A stretch of DNA of 48,492 nucleotides, taken from Flavobacteriales bacterium (lineage in GTDB: Bacteria > Bacteroidota > Bacteroidia > Flavobacteriales > Flavobacteriaceae). This document shows positions 40,627 through 48,267 of this stretch, piece after piece. The DNA is taken from positions 1 through 48,492 of the forward strand of contig JALVVJ010000063.1 of the NCBI GenBank assembly GCA_027023475.1, in the 5' to 3' direction. The position numbers and the translations under genes were made by a program. Each line of letters starts with the position of its first letter. Positions within the stretch are counted from its first letter, which is position 1. The notes under the pieces were generated by a model. It made no database searches. It saw only the letters and a program-made list of their open reading frames with translations, and was not told where the DNA came from.

Positions 40627-42003
40627 TTAAATTTTTTCCAATTCCACCGTAAAATGCCGCAAAATAGGCGGTTCGTAAACAATGCGGTATCCGGTCTTGG
40701 CCTCATGGCGCGTGTCATAGATTTGTTTGAGCACCTCGGCCACATAGTTCATGTGATTATCGGTATAGACCCGGCGCGGAATTGCCAGCCGGACCAATTC
40801 CAATTTAGGATAACGGTTTTTGCGCGTTACAGGGTCGCGGTCGGCCATGATGGTTCCGATTTCCACACCGCGCACGCCGCCCACGATATATAATTCCACC
40901 GCCAAGGCCTGGGCGCGGAATTGTTCACGCGGGATGGTGGGCACAAAGCGGTTGGCATCCAAGTAAATGGCATGTCCGCCGATGGGTTGCTGCACCGGCA
41001 CATCCAATTCCATCAACCGCCGGCCCAAGTAATGCACTTGTTCCACACGGCTTTCCAGGTAATCGAATTCCGTGGCCTCGTCCAAGCCCACGGCCAAGGC
41101 GCCCATATCGCGCCCGGCCATACCGCCATAGGTAATAAATCCTTCGAACATAATGGAATAAACTATGGCCTTCCGGTATGTTTCCAGGTTGCGCAAAGCG
41201 ATAAAACCGCCGATATTGACCAAGCCGTCTTTCTTGGCGCTCATCAGCATGCCGTCGCCATAGTCGAACATTTCGCGCACAATTTCTTTGATGCTTTTGT
41301 CCTTGTAGGCCCGTTCGCGTTTTTTGATAAAGTAGGCGTTCTCGGCAAAGCGTGCGGCATCAAAATAAAGCGGAACACCGTATTTGCGGCACAAGCCGGA
41401 CACCTGACGGATGTTTTCCATACTCACGGGTTGCCCGCCGGCCGTATTACAAGTAACGGTCAGGATGACGAATGGAATTTTTTCGCGCGGATTTTCCTTC
41501 AACACTTTTTCCAACTTATTCAAATCCACATTACCCTTAAACGGATGATAATGTTCGGTGTCGTAGGCCTCGTCGATGGTGCAATCCACAGGGATGCCTT
41601 TGCGGAATTCGATATGGGCTTTGGTGGTGTCAAAGTGCATATTGCCGGGAATCAAATCCCCTTCTTTGACCAAGGCCGAAAACAATACATTTTCGGCGCC
41701 CCGCCCCTGATGGGTGGGAATAAGGTGCGGATAGCCCGTGATGCGTTCCACCGTATCGCGCAGCAGTTCGTAGGAGCGTGAGCCGGCATAGGATTCGTCG
41801 CCACGCATCATTTCGGCCCATTGCTCGTCGCTCATAGCCCCGGTTCCGCTATCGGTGAGCAGGTCAATAAACACTTGACTGCTTTTGAGTTTGAACAGGT
41901 TGTATTTGGCCTCGCGAATCCATTTTTCGCGTTGTTCCCGGGTGCTACGATAGATTTTTTCGACGGTTTTGATTTTATAGGGCTCGGCGTAGGGCAGTTC
42001 CAT
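40627..42003 (-). CDS. tnaA: Tryptophanase (PLP-dependent beta-eliminating lyase)
   Basis: 458 residues from the ATG at 42003. Cleaves L-tryptophan to indole, pyruvate and ammonia using PLP. FIDLLTDSGTGAMSDEQWAE, IPTHQGRGAENVLFSALVK, FDAARFAENAYFIKKRE, the PLP Lys region MLMSAKKDGLVNIGG (near residue 257), and IGGHAIYLDANRF match the Bacteroides-type tryptophanase I remember, with a short loop after HQGRGAE. Tyrosine phenol-lyase is the main alternative; the local sequences favour tryptophanase. The open frame continues 17 codons upstream without a family match. A near-consensus -7 box precedes it; no tnaC-like leader peptide was found. Confidence 0.92.
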   Translation of the reverse strand: MELPYAEPYKIKTVEKIYRSTREQREKWIREAKYNLFKLKSSQVFIDLLTDSGTGAMSDEQWAEMMRGDESYAGSRSYELLRDTVERITGYPHLIPTHQGRGAENVLFSALVKEGDLIPGNMHFDTTKAHIEFRKGIPVDCTIDEAYDTEHYHPFKGNVDLNKLEKVLKENPREKIPFVILTVTCNTAGGQPVSMENIRQVSGLCRKYGVPLYFDAARFAENAYFIKKRERAYKDKSIKEIVREMFDYGDGMLMSAKKDGLVNIGGFIALRNLETYRKAIVYSIMFEGFITYGGMAGRDMGALAVGLDEATEFDYLESRVEQVHYLGRRLMELDVPVQQPIGGHAIYLDANRFVPTIPREQFRAQALAVELYIVGGVRGVEIGTIMADRDPVTRKNRYPKLELVRLAIPRRVYTDNHMNYVAEVLKQIYDTRHEAKTGYRIVYEPPILRHFTVELEKI

Positions 42004-42025
42004 ACTTAGTGAATTTTTTCCGTTT

Positions 42026-42033
42026 CCAAGATA
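42026..42033 (-). promoter_or_regulatory. Possible -7 box for tnaA
   Basis: Minus strand TATCTTGG differs from TAnnTTTG at one place, 23 bases before the ATG. It lies between tnaA and island C. Confidence 0.35.
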
Positions 42034-42651
42034 CGAAATCTGCATTAATTTCATCTTGAATACCGGTCATTGCTTATGCCTTCAAGCATATATTATTTTG
42101 TTTTTTTGTCCCTCCGCGCCCTTCGGGCGCTCCGGGGCTCCACAAGCCGTCAGGGCGCCGGCGGCGGAGCGGAGCTCCGCTGCCGGCGGCGCAATAGATT
42201 GGGACACATTGATTTGAACAAACTGGAATGTTTTTTAAAGCCACGGCCACCAAATGGTGCTCCGATTTTTTTTGCGCCGCCCGGCCCGCGCCTTTGGCGC
42301 GGCGCCGGCGCCCCTTGTCTTGCTGCGCGGGCTACGAAGCCCTTTGGCGCCTTCGCTGCGCTCCGGCGCCGCCGGTCTTCTTCGCCTGCTCCGGGAACCT
42401 GCGGCTTTCGGGGGCCGAGACCAAGGCCACGCCTTGTTTCCCCTCGCAGCTTCGCAAGCCCTTCCGGCTCCGCTTTGCTTTGCCGTTGGTCTTGCTTCGC
42501 GGCCTCGGAACCCTTTGGTTTCCTCGGCAGCTCCCGACATTGCTACGCAATGTGCGGGACAAGTTCCGGGAGCCACCTTCGGCGTCTCCCTTCACATGCT
42601 TCGGAGCCCTTCGGTCTTGCTCCGCTACAATTTTTTCGGTAGTAGGTTATC

Positions 42652-42753
42652 CATAAACCCGGATGTTTCAACCGAAGCCAGATGTCCCATTGTGGACGCG
42701 CGATTTATCGCGCGCACCTTATTATTGCGCCAGGGATGGAAGCGGTATGAGCC
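42652..42753 (+). repeat. Conserved island module with CGCGCGAT palindrome (copy C)
   Basis: The same module as 8741-8844, with identical palindrome and CACCTTATTAT, and more changes in its left part. Confidence 0.8.
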
Positions 42754-42756
42754 GAT

Positions 42757-42836
42757 GCCCTGCCGCCGGCCCGCCGTGGCGGGGTGACTGACAGCGGGAA
42801 GCCGCACCGCCACGCATTGCGGGCCAAGAGCAGGGC
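42757..42836. repeat. Hypervariable long hairpin of copy C
   Basis: Three nested, perfect 7-bp arms: GCCCTGC (42757-42763) with GCAGGGC (42830-42836), GGCCCGC (42768-42774) with GCGGGCC (42819-42825), GTGGCGG (42776-42782) with CCGCCAC (42807-42813). The sequence is unrelated to copy A at the same place. Confidence 0.78.
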
Positions 42837-42915
42837 GAGGCGAATTTAAGCGGACAGCCCGGTGGCTGCCACGTGAACGTGCAGCGATGCAAACAACCGT
42901 GAAGCAGCGCTGCTT

Positions 42916-43079
42916 TGCGTTGCATCAAGCATCAAATGATCACACCAAGTTTTGTTCTTTTTGCCGATAACGGCATTGACCATCCTTGCCATAGCTACGG
43001 CTATGCCTTCGGATGGCCGGCTTTGTTCTCGACAAAAATAACTTCAACTTTTCCCACATTTCATGCTTGATGCAACGCT
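42916..43079. mobile_element. 164-bp foldback module, copy C
   Basis: Terminal inverted repeats 42916-42938 and 43057-43079 match at 21 of 23 positions. Compared with A and B, position 10 of the repeat changed from G to T in both arms, so the pair is kept. Inner hairpins are identical to copy A. Confidence 0.8.
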
Positions 43080-43125
43080 ACGTGAACGTGAGCAGACAGG
43101 CGCCCTTAAAATAAAATGCTATAAA

Positions 43126-43695
43126 TTACTCTACCCGCCCGGGATTGTTTTTGATAAAACTTTTCCAACCGGAATACTTCACCTTGCCCTTGTTGTTATT
43201 GCGGTTATAAAAATGGCACAAAGCCACGGCCAGGGCGTCGGATGCATCCAAGCGGTCGGGAAGTTGGCGAATATTCATTAGCGTTCGCACCATACCGGCC
43301 ACTTGTTCCTTAGATGCATTTCCGTTGCCCGTAACGGCCATTTTAACCTTTTTCGGGCTATATTCGATGACCGGAATATCCTTGGACAAAGCCGCAGCCA
43401 TAACAACGCCCTGTGCCCGGCCCAGTTTGAGCATCGATTGAATGTTTTTGCCGTAGAAAGGCGCTTCCAAGGCAATTTCATCGGGCAAATAGCGTTCGAT
43501 GAGTTGCCGGCTTCGTTCGTAAATTTTTTTCAGGCGCAAAGCGTGATTGTCGTATTTACTCAGCATCAAATGGTCCATCAGCACCAGACGCGGCTTGCCG
43601 GAAGTTACCCGTATGATGCCGAAACCCATTACAATGGTGCCGGGGTCCACGCCCATAATAATCCAATCGTCCGCTTTTTTTTTCGTATTTTGCAT
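43126..43695 (-). CDS. ruvC: Crossover junction endodeoxyribonuclease RuvC
   Basis: 189 residues. Resolves Holliday junctions with RuvAB during recombination. Catalytic acidic residues: Asp17 in IIMGVDPGTIVMGFG, Glu77 in IALEAPFYGKN, and the Asp pair in RLDASDALAVALCHFY. GRAQGVVMAAAL and EYSPKKVKMAVTGNGNASKE are also typical. The length fits the family. It is divergent from the next gene with only 22 bases between the starts, and its 3' end lies 20 bases from island C. Confidence 0.95.
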   Translation of the reverse strand: MQNTKKKADDWIIMGVDPGTIVMGFGIIRVTSGKPRLVLMDHLMLSKYDNHALRLKKIYERSRQLIERYLPDEIALEAPFYGKNIQSMLKLGRAQGVVMAAALSKDIPVIEYSPKKVKMAVTGNGNASKEQVAGMVRTLMNIRQLPDRLDASDALAVALCHFYNRNNNKGKVKYSGWKSFIKNNPGRVE

Positions 43696-43717
43696 TTTCG
43701 CCCGATGCGCCGTTTGT

Positions 43718-44581
43718 ATGGCTAAAAATACGATAATTCCGTTAAACCGTCTTTATGCACGCCTTCGGCGTGTGGCCCCTTATGCGGCCGGTGCTTTGGG
43801 AATGATTTACTTGGTCATCCATGGCCGGGATGCGGCAAACCAATGGCCGCATTTGGCCGGTTTGCTTCGTCCGTCCGACCCGTGGCTGTGGATTGTAAGC
43901 TTATTGCTTGCCGCAGGCAATTGGCTGCTTCGTATTGCGCAGTGGAAAACGGCGGCGGAATATTATCATCCCTTGGGTTGGAAGGATGCGGCTTGCCAGC
44001 AGTTGAAAAGTTTTGCATGGTCGGCCTTTACGCCGGCATCGGGAGGCGAATGGCCGGGCAAACGGTGGTTCTACCGTAATCCGCGCGGCATTTTACGTGC
44101 TGTGAGTCATCAGCAATTTGTTCAAATGGGCGTAACCCTGGCGGCGGGGATTGTTGTCCTGCAACCCGCTTGGTGGTTTTGGGGCTCGGTGGCCGGCGTC
44201 CCGTTGGTTCTTCGTATTTGTCAAGTTCCGGCCAGTAAAGTCCGGTATTGGCTACACTTGACCGCTTTGGCGCTGCTGAGGTATTTGATTTTTGCCGGTA
44301 TGTTGGTTTGGCTGCTACACCGTTTGCATCCGCAGTTGCCGGTGGCTGCCGTGGCACCGAAGGTGGGTTTATACTATCTTTGGTCGTCGCTTGTTCCCTT
44401 GGCTTTCGTTTGGGATTTGCCCGTAAAGGGAAGCGTAGGGCTTTGGCAATTCGGTGCATTGGGCTATTCGGCCGTGGAAGTGGCGGCCGTGGTGCTGTGG
44501 ATGTGGATTTGGAACACCTTGTTGCCTGTGACGGCCGGACAGGTTTTGCTTTGGACACGTAAAAACTGTGGCTATGTTTAA
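43718..44581 (+). CDS. Polytopic membrane protein, lysylphosphatidylglycerol synthase/flippase-like
   Basis: 287 residues from the ATG at 43718; the longer open frame is antisense to ruvC. Seven or so hydrophobic segments. The pattern LLLAAGNWLLRIAQWKTAAE, QLKSFAWSAFTPASGGEWPG and WRYxxxG-like spacing recalls the transmembrane domain shared by lysylphosphatidylglycerol synthases and UPF0104 proteins, which often sit beside glycosyltransferases and may move lipid-linked substrates. This is a pattern-level match. It overlaps the following glycosyltransferase gene by 8 bases, so a common role in envelope lipid or glycan assembly is likely. Confidence 0.8.
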   Translation: MAKNTIIPLNRLYARLRRVAPYAAGALGMIYLVIHGRDAANQWPHLAGLLRPSDPWLWIVSLLLAAGNWLLRIAQWKTAAEYYHPLGWKDAACQQLKSFAWSAFTPASGGEWPGKRWFYRNPRGILRAVSHQQFVQMGVTLAAGIVVLQPAWWFWGSVAGVPLVLRICQVPASKVRYWLHLTALALLRYLIFAGMLVWLLHRLHPQLPVAAVAPKVGLYYLWSSLVPLAFVWDLPVKGSVGLWQFGALGYSAVEVAAVVLWMWIWNTLLPVTAGQVLLWTRKNCGYV

Positions 44582-45689
44582 GCTTATTGTCCTTTTGTGG
44601 TTGATTGCGGTGTTGATCTACGGTCTAAAACTCAACGAACTACGGCTTTGTAGGTGGCCGGTTCCCACATCCGGGGGGCCGGCGAAAAAAATTTCGCTCA
44701 GTGTTATTATTCCTTTTCGTAACGAAGCCCTTAATTTGCCTTTGCTACTGCAATCGTTGAAGCGGGCCCTTCCCGTGGATTATCCGGTTGAACTCATCGG
44801 GGTGGATGATTTTTCGCAAGATGATTCGGTCAATGTATTCCGTCAATATGCCCGGGGATTGGATTTTCGGCTGCTGGAATCGCGGCCCGAAAGTGCTTCG
44901 CCCAAAAGGGATGCACAAAGCCGGGGCATAGCCGAAGCCCGGGGTGATTGGATTTTGTTGTTGGATGCCGATACGCAGGTTCCGAAGGGCTATTTTCAGG
45001 CATTAAAGCGGGAACTTTTGAGCCGGCCTGCGGCCACCTTTCGTCCCGGTCCTGTGGTTTTGGATGCTGACGGAGGCGGATTTTGGTCCCGATGGCAGCA
45101 ATACGAAAACCTGTGGTTGCAATCGCTGACGCATTTTTCGGCCCGTTGCGGCAATGCGTTGATGGCCAATGGTGCTCATTTGGTTTTCCGCAAGGACAGG
45201 TTTATGGCCCTGGGCGGTTTTTCGGATGCGCCTGCTGTGGCCGGTGGCGACGATATGTATTTGCTGCTGGCTTGGAAACGCCGGTTTCCCGGTGAAATCC
45301 TTCCGCTGGACGTGCAACCGGAACTTATGGTGCATACCCGTGCCGTTTCGGGTTTCAGATCCCTGCTTCGTCAGCGGTTGCGGTGGGCACGAAAGAGCCG
45401 CCGGTTGAACGATGCCCGGATTCGCCGTTGGGCCTTGTGGCAAGCATTGGTATATACGGGCTTTTTTGCGAGCATCGTGTCGCCGCTTTATTGGATAATG
45501 ATTAATTTGATGTGGATGAGTGCCGAATATGCTCTTACCGAAGCATTTCGCCGGAAATCCGCATACCGGATGTCCTGGGTGCGCGAAGTGATTTATCATT
45601 TCATTACTCCGCTAGTGTATTTACTGGTATTTTTTGGTGTTTGGCTGCCTGTTCCCGTTCGTTGGAAGGGGCGGACGTTTGAAATGTGA
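44574..45689 (+). CDS. Membrane-bound family 2 glycosyltransferase
   Basis: 371 residues from the ATG at 44574; a GTG two codons upstream (44568) is possible. An N-terminal membrane segment (FKLIVLLWLIAVLIYGLKL), a GT-A fold with SVIIPFRNEALNLPLLLQSL, VDDFSQDDS, the DxD motif LLLDADTQVP, GGDDMYLLLAWKR and the RQRLRWARKSRR motif, and two or three C-terminal membrane segments. This layout is that of processive or lipid-linked inverting glycosyltransferases. Sugar donor and acceptor are unknown. It overlaps the flippase-like gene and ends 50 bases from the convergent nonulosonate gene. Confidence 0.9.
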   Translation: MFKLIVLLWLIAVLIYGLKLNELRLCRWPVPTSGGPAKKISLSVIIPFRNEALNLPLLLQSLKRALPVDYPVELIGVDDFSQDDSVNVFRQYARGLDFRLLESRPESASPKRDAQSRGIAEARGDWILLLDADTQVPKGYFQALKRELLSRPAATFRPGPVVLDADGGGFWSRWQQYENLWLQSLTHFSARCGNALMANGAHLVFRKDRFMALGGFSDAPAVAGGDDMYLLLAWKRRFPGEILPLDVQPELMVHTRAVSGFRSLLRQRLRWARKSRRLNDARIRRWALWQALVYTGFFASIVSPLYWIMINLMWMSAEYALTEAFRRKSAYRMSWVREVIYHFITPLVYLLVFFGVWLPVPVRWKGRTFEM

Positions 45690-45739
45690 TTTTTTGAAGG
45701 CATAATATTCCGTCAGGGCCGGCTTAATGCATAAGATTA

Positions 45740-47497
45740 TTATTCAAACATTTCGGGCCGGAGTGTAACATCGGACGGAATATCGTGGCGGGCTTTTTTG
45801 CCCACAATCAGGTGGCGCTCCTTCCAGCGCAGGCCGGTGCCGGGACTTTTGAGGGTTAGCATATCTTCGGTGAGCACCGTTCCGGCGGGAATGTCCATTT
45901 TACTGACCAAACTGCGTCCAAGTTTGGCGCGGGCCGCTTCCACGGCAGGATCCACCTCCTTGACGCCGTCGCCCAGGGTTTTGCGGGCCTCGCGTATGAA
46001 GCGTATCATGCGGGCCAGTTCGTCGGGTTCGGCACTGGCGGCATGGTCGCTGCCCTTCAAGGCCTTGTTCAGCGTGATGTGTTTTTCGATGACCGCCGCA
46101 CCCAAAATCGAAGCCGTTACGGCGGCTGTGATGCCCGTGGTGTGGTCGGAATAGCCGGTGATTTTGCCAAACTTGCGGCGCAGGGTTTCCATGGCCCGCA
46201 AGTTGGCCCGTTCCAAATCGGCCGGATACTGGGAAACACATTGGAGGATGATAATATCGCTGCGTTCGCGCCCCAAGGCGTCCAGGGCATCGGCGATGTC
46301 GTCCAAGGAGGCCATGCCGGTGGAAATGATCACGGGCTTGCCGGTGCGGGCAATGCGGTGGAGCAGGGGAATGTTGTCCAAGTCGCGCGAAGCCACTTTG
46401 TAGAAAGGCACGTCGAGGCGTTCGGCCATGTCCACCGAAGGAATGTCGGTGGGCGTGAGGAAGTAGGTGATGCCGCGTGCCCGGGCATATTCTTGCAGTT
46501 CGCGGTGCTGTTCTTCGGACAGTTCCAGGGCCAGGCGATGTTCGCCGTAGGTTATTCCGAAAGAGTTGGGATTGTCGTAGGGCTTGTCGAAGGCCTCGCG
46601 GGTGAGGTCGGAAGGGATATGGCGTTTTTGGAACTTAACGGCATTGGCGCCGGCATCCACGGCCACGTCGATCAGTTGTTTGGCCATTTCGATGCTGCCG
46701 TTGTGGTTTTGACCTATTTCGGCCACAATGTAGGCCGGCAGTCCGTCGCCCACGGGCGTGCCGTCCAGTTCCAGCATGAGTCCTTTGGCGGTGTGGAGGT
46801 CGGCATCGATGTGTTTTTGAACATAGTCGTAGATGCTTTCCACCGATGGCATGCGCTTGTCGTAGTCCAAGTCGCGTAGCAGGTTTTCGATAAATTCCAA
46901 TTGTTCACGCGTGTCGATGGTCAGGTAGCGGTTGAATCGGGCTTGGAGCCGGTCCCAGTTTTTGTCCAGTTTTTGCACGCGGAACATGCCGGCGTTTTTG
47001 CGCAGGAAAGGGGTTACATGTTCTCGGTCGAAATCGTCGGTGGTGAGTCGGTGGGCTTCGCGCAGGGCGCCCAAATGGATAAATTCGGGCACCAAGGGCG
47101 AGAGTCCGTCCACATAGGTATAATCGGCGCCGGCGTTGCGGTGGGTTTCAAACATTTTGCGGGTGAGTTCGCGGTTGTAGATGGGATTGTCGGCCGTAAA
47201 GCGGGCCACCAGGTCGCGTTCGTCGTAGGGGGCCAAGGCATCCACAAAGCGTTTGAGTACATTTTCGGCATCGCCGCGGAACACATCCACTTCGGGTGCA
47301 AAATCCTTTAAGGCCGATTCGATGGGGTCGTCGGCCACAAAGCGTGTGGTGGCCACAATGATGCGGTCGAACAGGCCGGTTTGCTGCACCGAACGGATCA
47401 CGCGAAAAAGTAAAGGCATCCCATTGACCGACATCAGGGATTTACCGCGTAGGCGCGTGCTGAGCATCCGGGCTTGGATAACGGCGATTTTTTTCAT
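45740..47497 (-). CDS. Bifunctional cytidylyltransferase (SpsF-like)-sialic acid synthase (NeuB-like) fusion
   Basis: 585 residues with two enzyme halves. Residues 1-235: a nucleotidyltransferase of the SpsF/KdsB/NeuA type (MKKIAVIQARMLSTRLRGKS, IIVATTRFVADDPIE, VARFTADNPIYNRELTRKM). Residues about 255-500: a NeuB-type TIM barrel (YIVAEIGQNHNGSIEMAKQL, AVKFQKRHIPSDLT, PVIISTGMASLDDI, ITGYSDHTTGI, VIEKHITLNKALKGSDHAAS), and about 525-585 the antifreeze-like SAF domain (SLVSKMDIPAGTVLTEDML). NeuB condenses phosphoenolpyruvate with a mannosamine- or mannose-type sugar to make a nonulosonic acid; the N-terminal half would activate the product with CTP. The next gene upstream is a KdsC-like phosphatase with a 4-base overlap. 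The exact sugar (Neu5Ac, KDN, legionaminic or other) is unknown. Confidence 0.9.
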   Translation of the reverse strand: MKKIAVIQARMLSTRLRGKSLMSVNGMPLLFRVIRSVQQTGLFDRIIVATTRFVADDPIESALKDFAPEVDVFRGDAENVLKRFVDALAPYDERDLVARFTADNPIYNRELTRKMFETHRNAGADYTYVDGLSPLVPEFIHLGALREAHRLTTDDFDREHVTPFLRKNAGMFRVQKLDKNWDRLQARFNRYLTIDTREQLEFIENLLRDLDYDKRMPSVESIYDYVQKHIDADLHTAKGLMLELDGTPVGDGLPAYIVAEIGQNHNGSIEMAKQLIDVAVDAGANAVKFQKRHIPSDLTREAFDKPYDNPNSFGITYGEHRLALELSEEQHRELQEYARARGITYFLTPTDIPSVDMAERLDVPFYKVASRDLDNIPLLHRIARTGKPVIISTGMASLDDIADALDALGRERSDIIILQCVSQYPADLERANLRAMETLRRKFGKITGYSDHTTGITAAVTASILGAAVIEKHITLNKALKGSDHAASAEPDELARMIRFIREARKTLGDGVKEVDPAVEAARAKLGRSLVSKMDIPAGTVLTEDMLTLKSPGTGLRWKERHLIVGKKARHDIPSDVTLRPEMFE

Positions 47498-48027
47498 GCG
47501 TTAGGTGGTATTTGGTCCAAATACATTTGAATAATATCGTCCAGCTCACCGCGACGCTCGAAGTAGGTTTGGACAAATTCGCGGAAAGCGCCTTGACCGC
47601 CGTCGCGGCTGAGTATGTGATCCACTTCGTTTTTGATGTAATTTTCGGCCGAGGAGGGGCAGGCCGACCATCCGGCTTTGCGTAGCAAGGGAAGGTCGTT
47701 GATGTCGTCGCCCACAAAGGCCACTTCGTCCCATTCGAGGCCCAGTTCCTTACGGAGCCGGTCGGCGGTTTGTAATTTATTACGCACGCCGGTGAACACG
47801 TAGCGGATGCCCAGCTTTTCGGCCCTTTGGCGGACGGCGCCGGAATCTTCGCCCGTGATGATGGCCAAGGGAATGCCTGCCAGCCGCAGGAATAATACAC
47901 CGGCACTGTCGGCGGTGTTGAATTTTTTGAAGCGGTCGTCGGAATTTTCGGCGTAGTACATGCCGCCGTCGGTCCATACGCCGTCGATGTCGGTAATAAA
48001 GAGCTTGATGCGATGCACGAACTGCAA
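47494..48027 (-). CDS. KdsC-like HAD phosphatase (nonulosonate 9-phosphatase or KDO 8-phosphatase type)
   Basis: 177 residues from a TTG at 48027; a GTG at 48018 is an alternative, and no ATG fits. Class C0 HAD motifs: FITDIDGVWTDGGMYY (nucleophile DxD, with the GVWTDG form typical of KdsC/NeuA-C phosphatases), IAIITGEDSGAVRQRAEKLG, and FVGDDINDLPLLRKAG. It overlaps the synthase-cytidylyltransferase gene by 4 bases, so it most likely removes phosphate from a nonulosonate 9-phosphate made by that enzyme, as in the KDN pathway of Bacteroides. Role in KDO synthesis is the alternative. Confidence 0.9.
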   Translation of the reverse strand: MQFVHRIKLFITDIDGVWTDGGMYYAENSDDRFKKFNTADSAGVLFLRLAGIPLAIITGEDSGAVRQRAEKLGIRYVFTGVRNKLQTADRLRKELGLEWDEVAFVGDDINDLPLLRKAGWSACPSSAENYIKNEVDHILSRDGGQGAFREFVQTYFERRGELDDIIQMYLDQIPPNA

Positions 48028-48036
48028 ATTTTGTTG

Positions 48037-48044
48037 TAAAGATA
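48037..48044 (-). promoter_or_regulatory. -7 box for the phosphatase/nonulosonate operon
   Basis: Minus strand TATCTTTA, one mismatch to TAnnTTTG. It lies 10 bases before the TTG and 19 before the GTG candidate start, and so slightly favours the GTG. Confidence 0.45.
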
Positions 48045-48267
48045 CAAAAACCTTGGGGGAAGGGGGTAAATGAGAATGGTGTTTTGTGTTGCCTTTCCGG
48101 TGGATATTTATTTTCGATAAAACAGATAGGCAAGGAAGTAAAAATAATATTGCGCAGGCAGACCGATGGGCTGCCGGAGCCGGCGGGGAGACAAGCAGAG
48201 AGGTTAATTATGAATTTTGAATTATAAATTATGAATTGATTTTCAGTTGTTTACATATTTAGGTGGA

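Larger units (their letters stand above)
42105..43105 (+). repeat. Palindrome-rich composite repeat island, copy C
   Basis: About 1 kb between tnaA and ruvC with no credible gene. Order on plus: a long GC-rich block of short hairpins (42115-42640, including ACATTGC-TAC-GCAATGT near 42540 and the palindrome AGCGGAGCTCCGCT near 42175), the CGCGCGAT module (42652-42753), a nested variable hairpin (42757-42836), the GCGGACAGCCCGG segment (42850-42862), and the 164-bp foldback (42916-43079), ending at GGCGCCC (43099-43105). The GC-rich block is longer than in A and B and only loosely similar to them. Confidence 0.85.

Noticed and set aside
42004-42104. tnaC-like leader peptide or attenuator upstream of tryptophanase
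   Set aside because: No short frame with a Trp codon near its end was found between the start and island C.
42070-42642. Overlapping GC-rich open frames in island C on both strands
   Set aside because: All frames are open at once because stops are rare in this base composition; low-complexity Arg/Pro/Ala products, no start context.
43547-43717. 57-codon upstream extension of the flippase-like gene
   Set aside because: It lies antisense to ruvC and gives no family-like N-terminus; the ATG at 43718 is sufficient.
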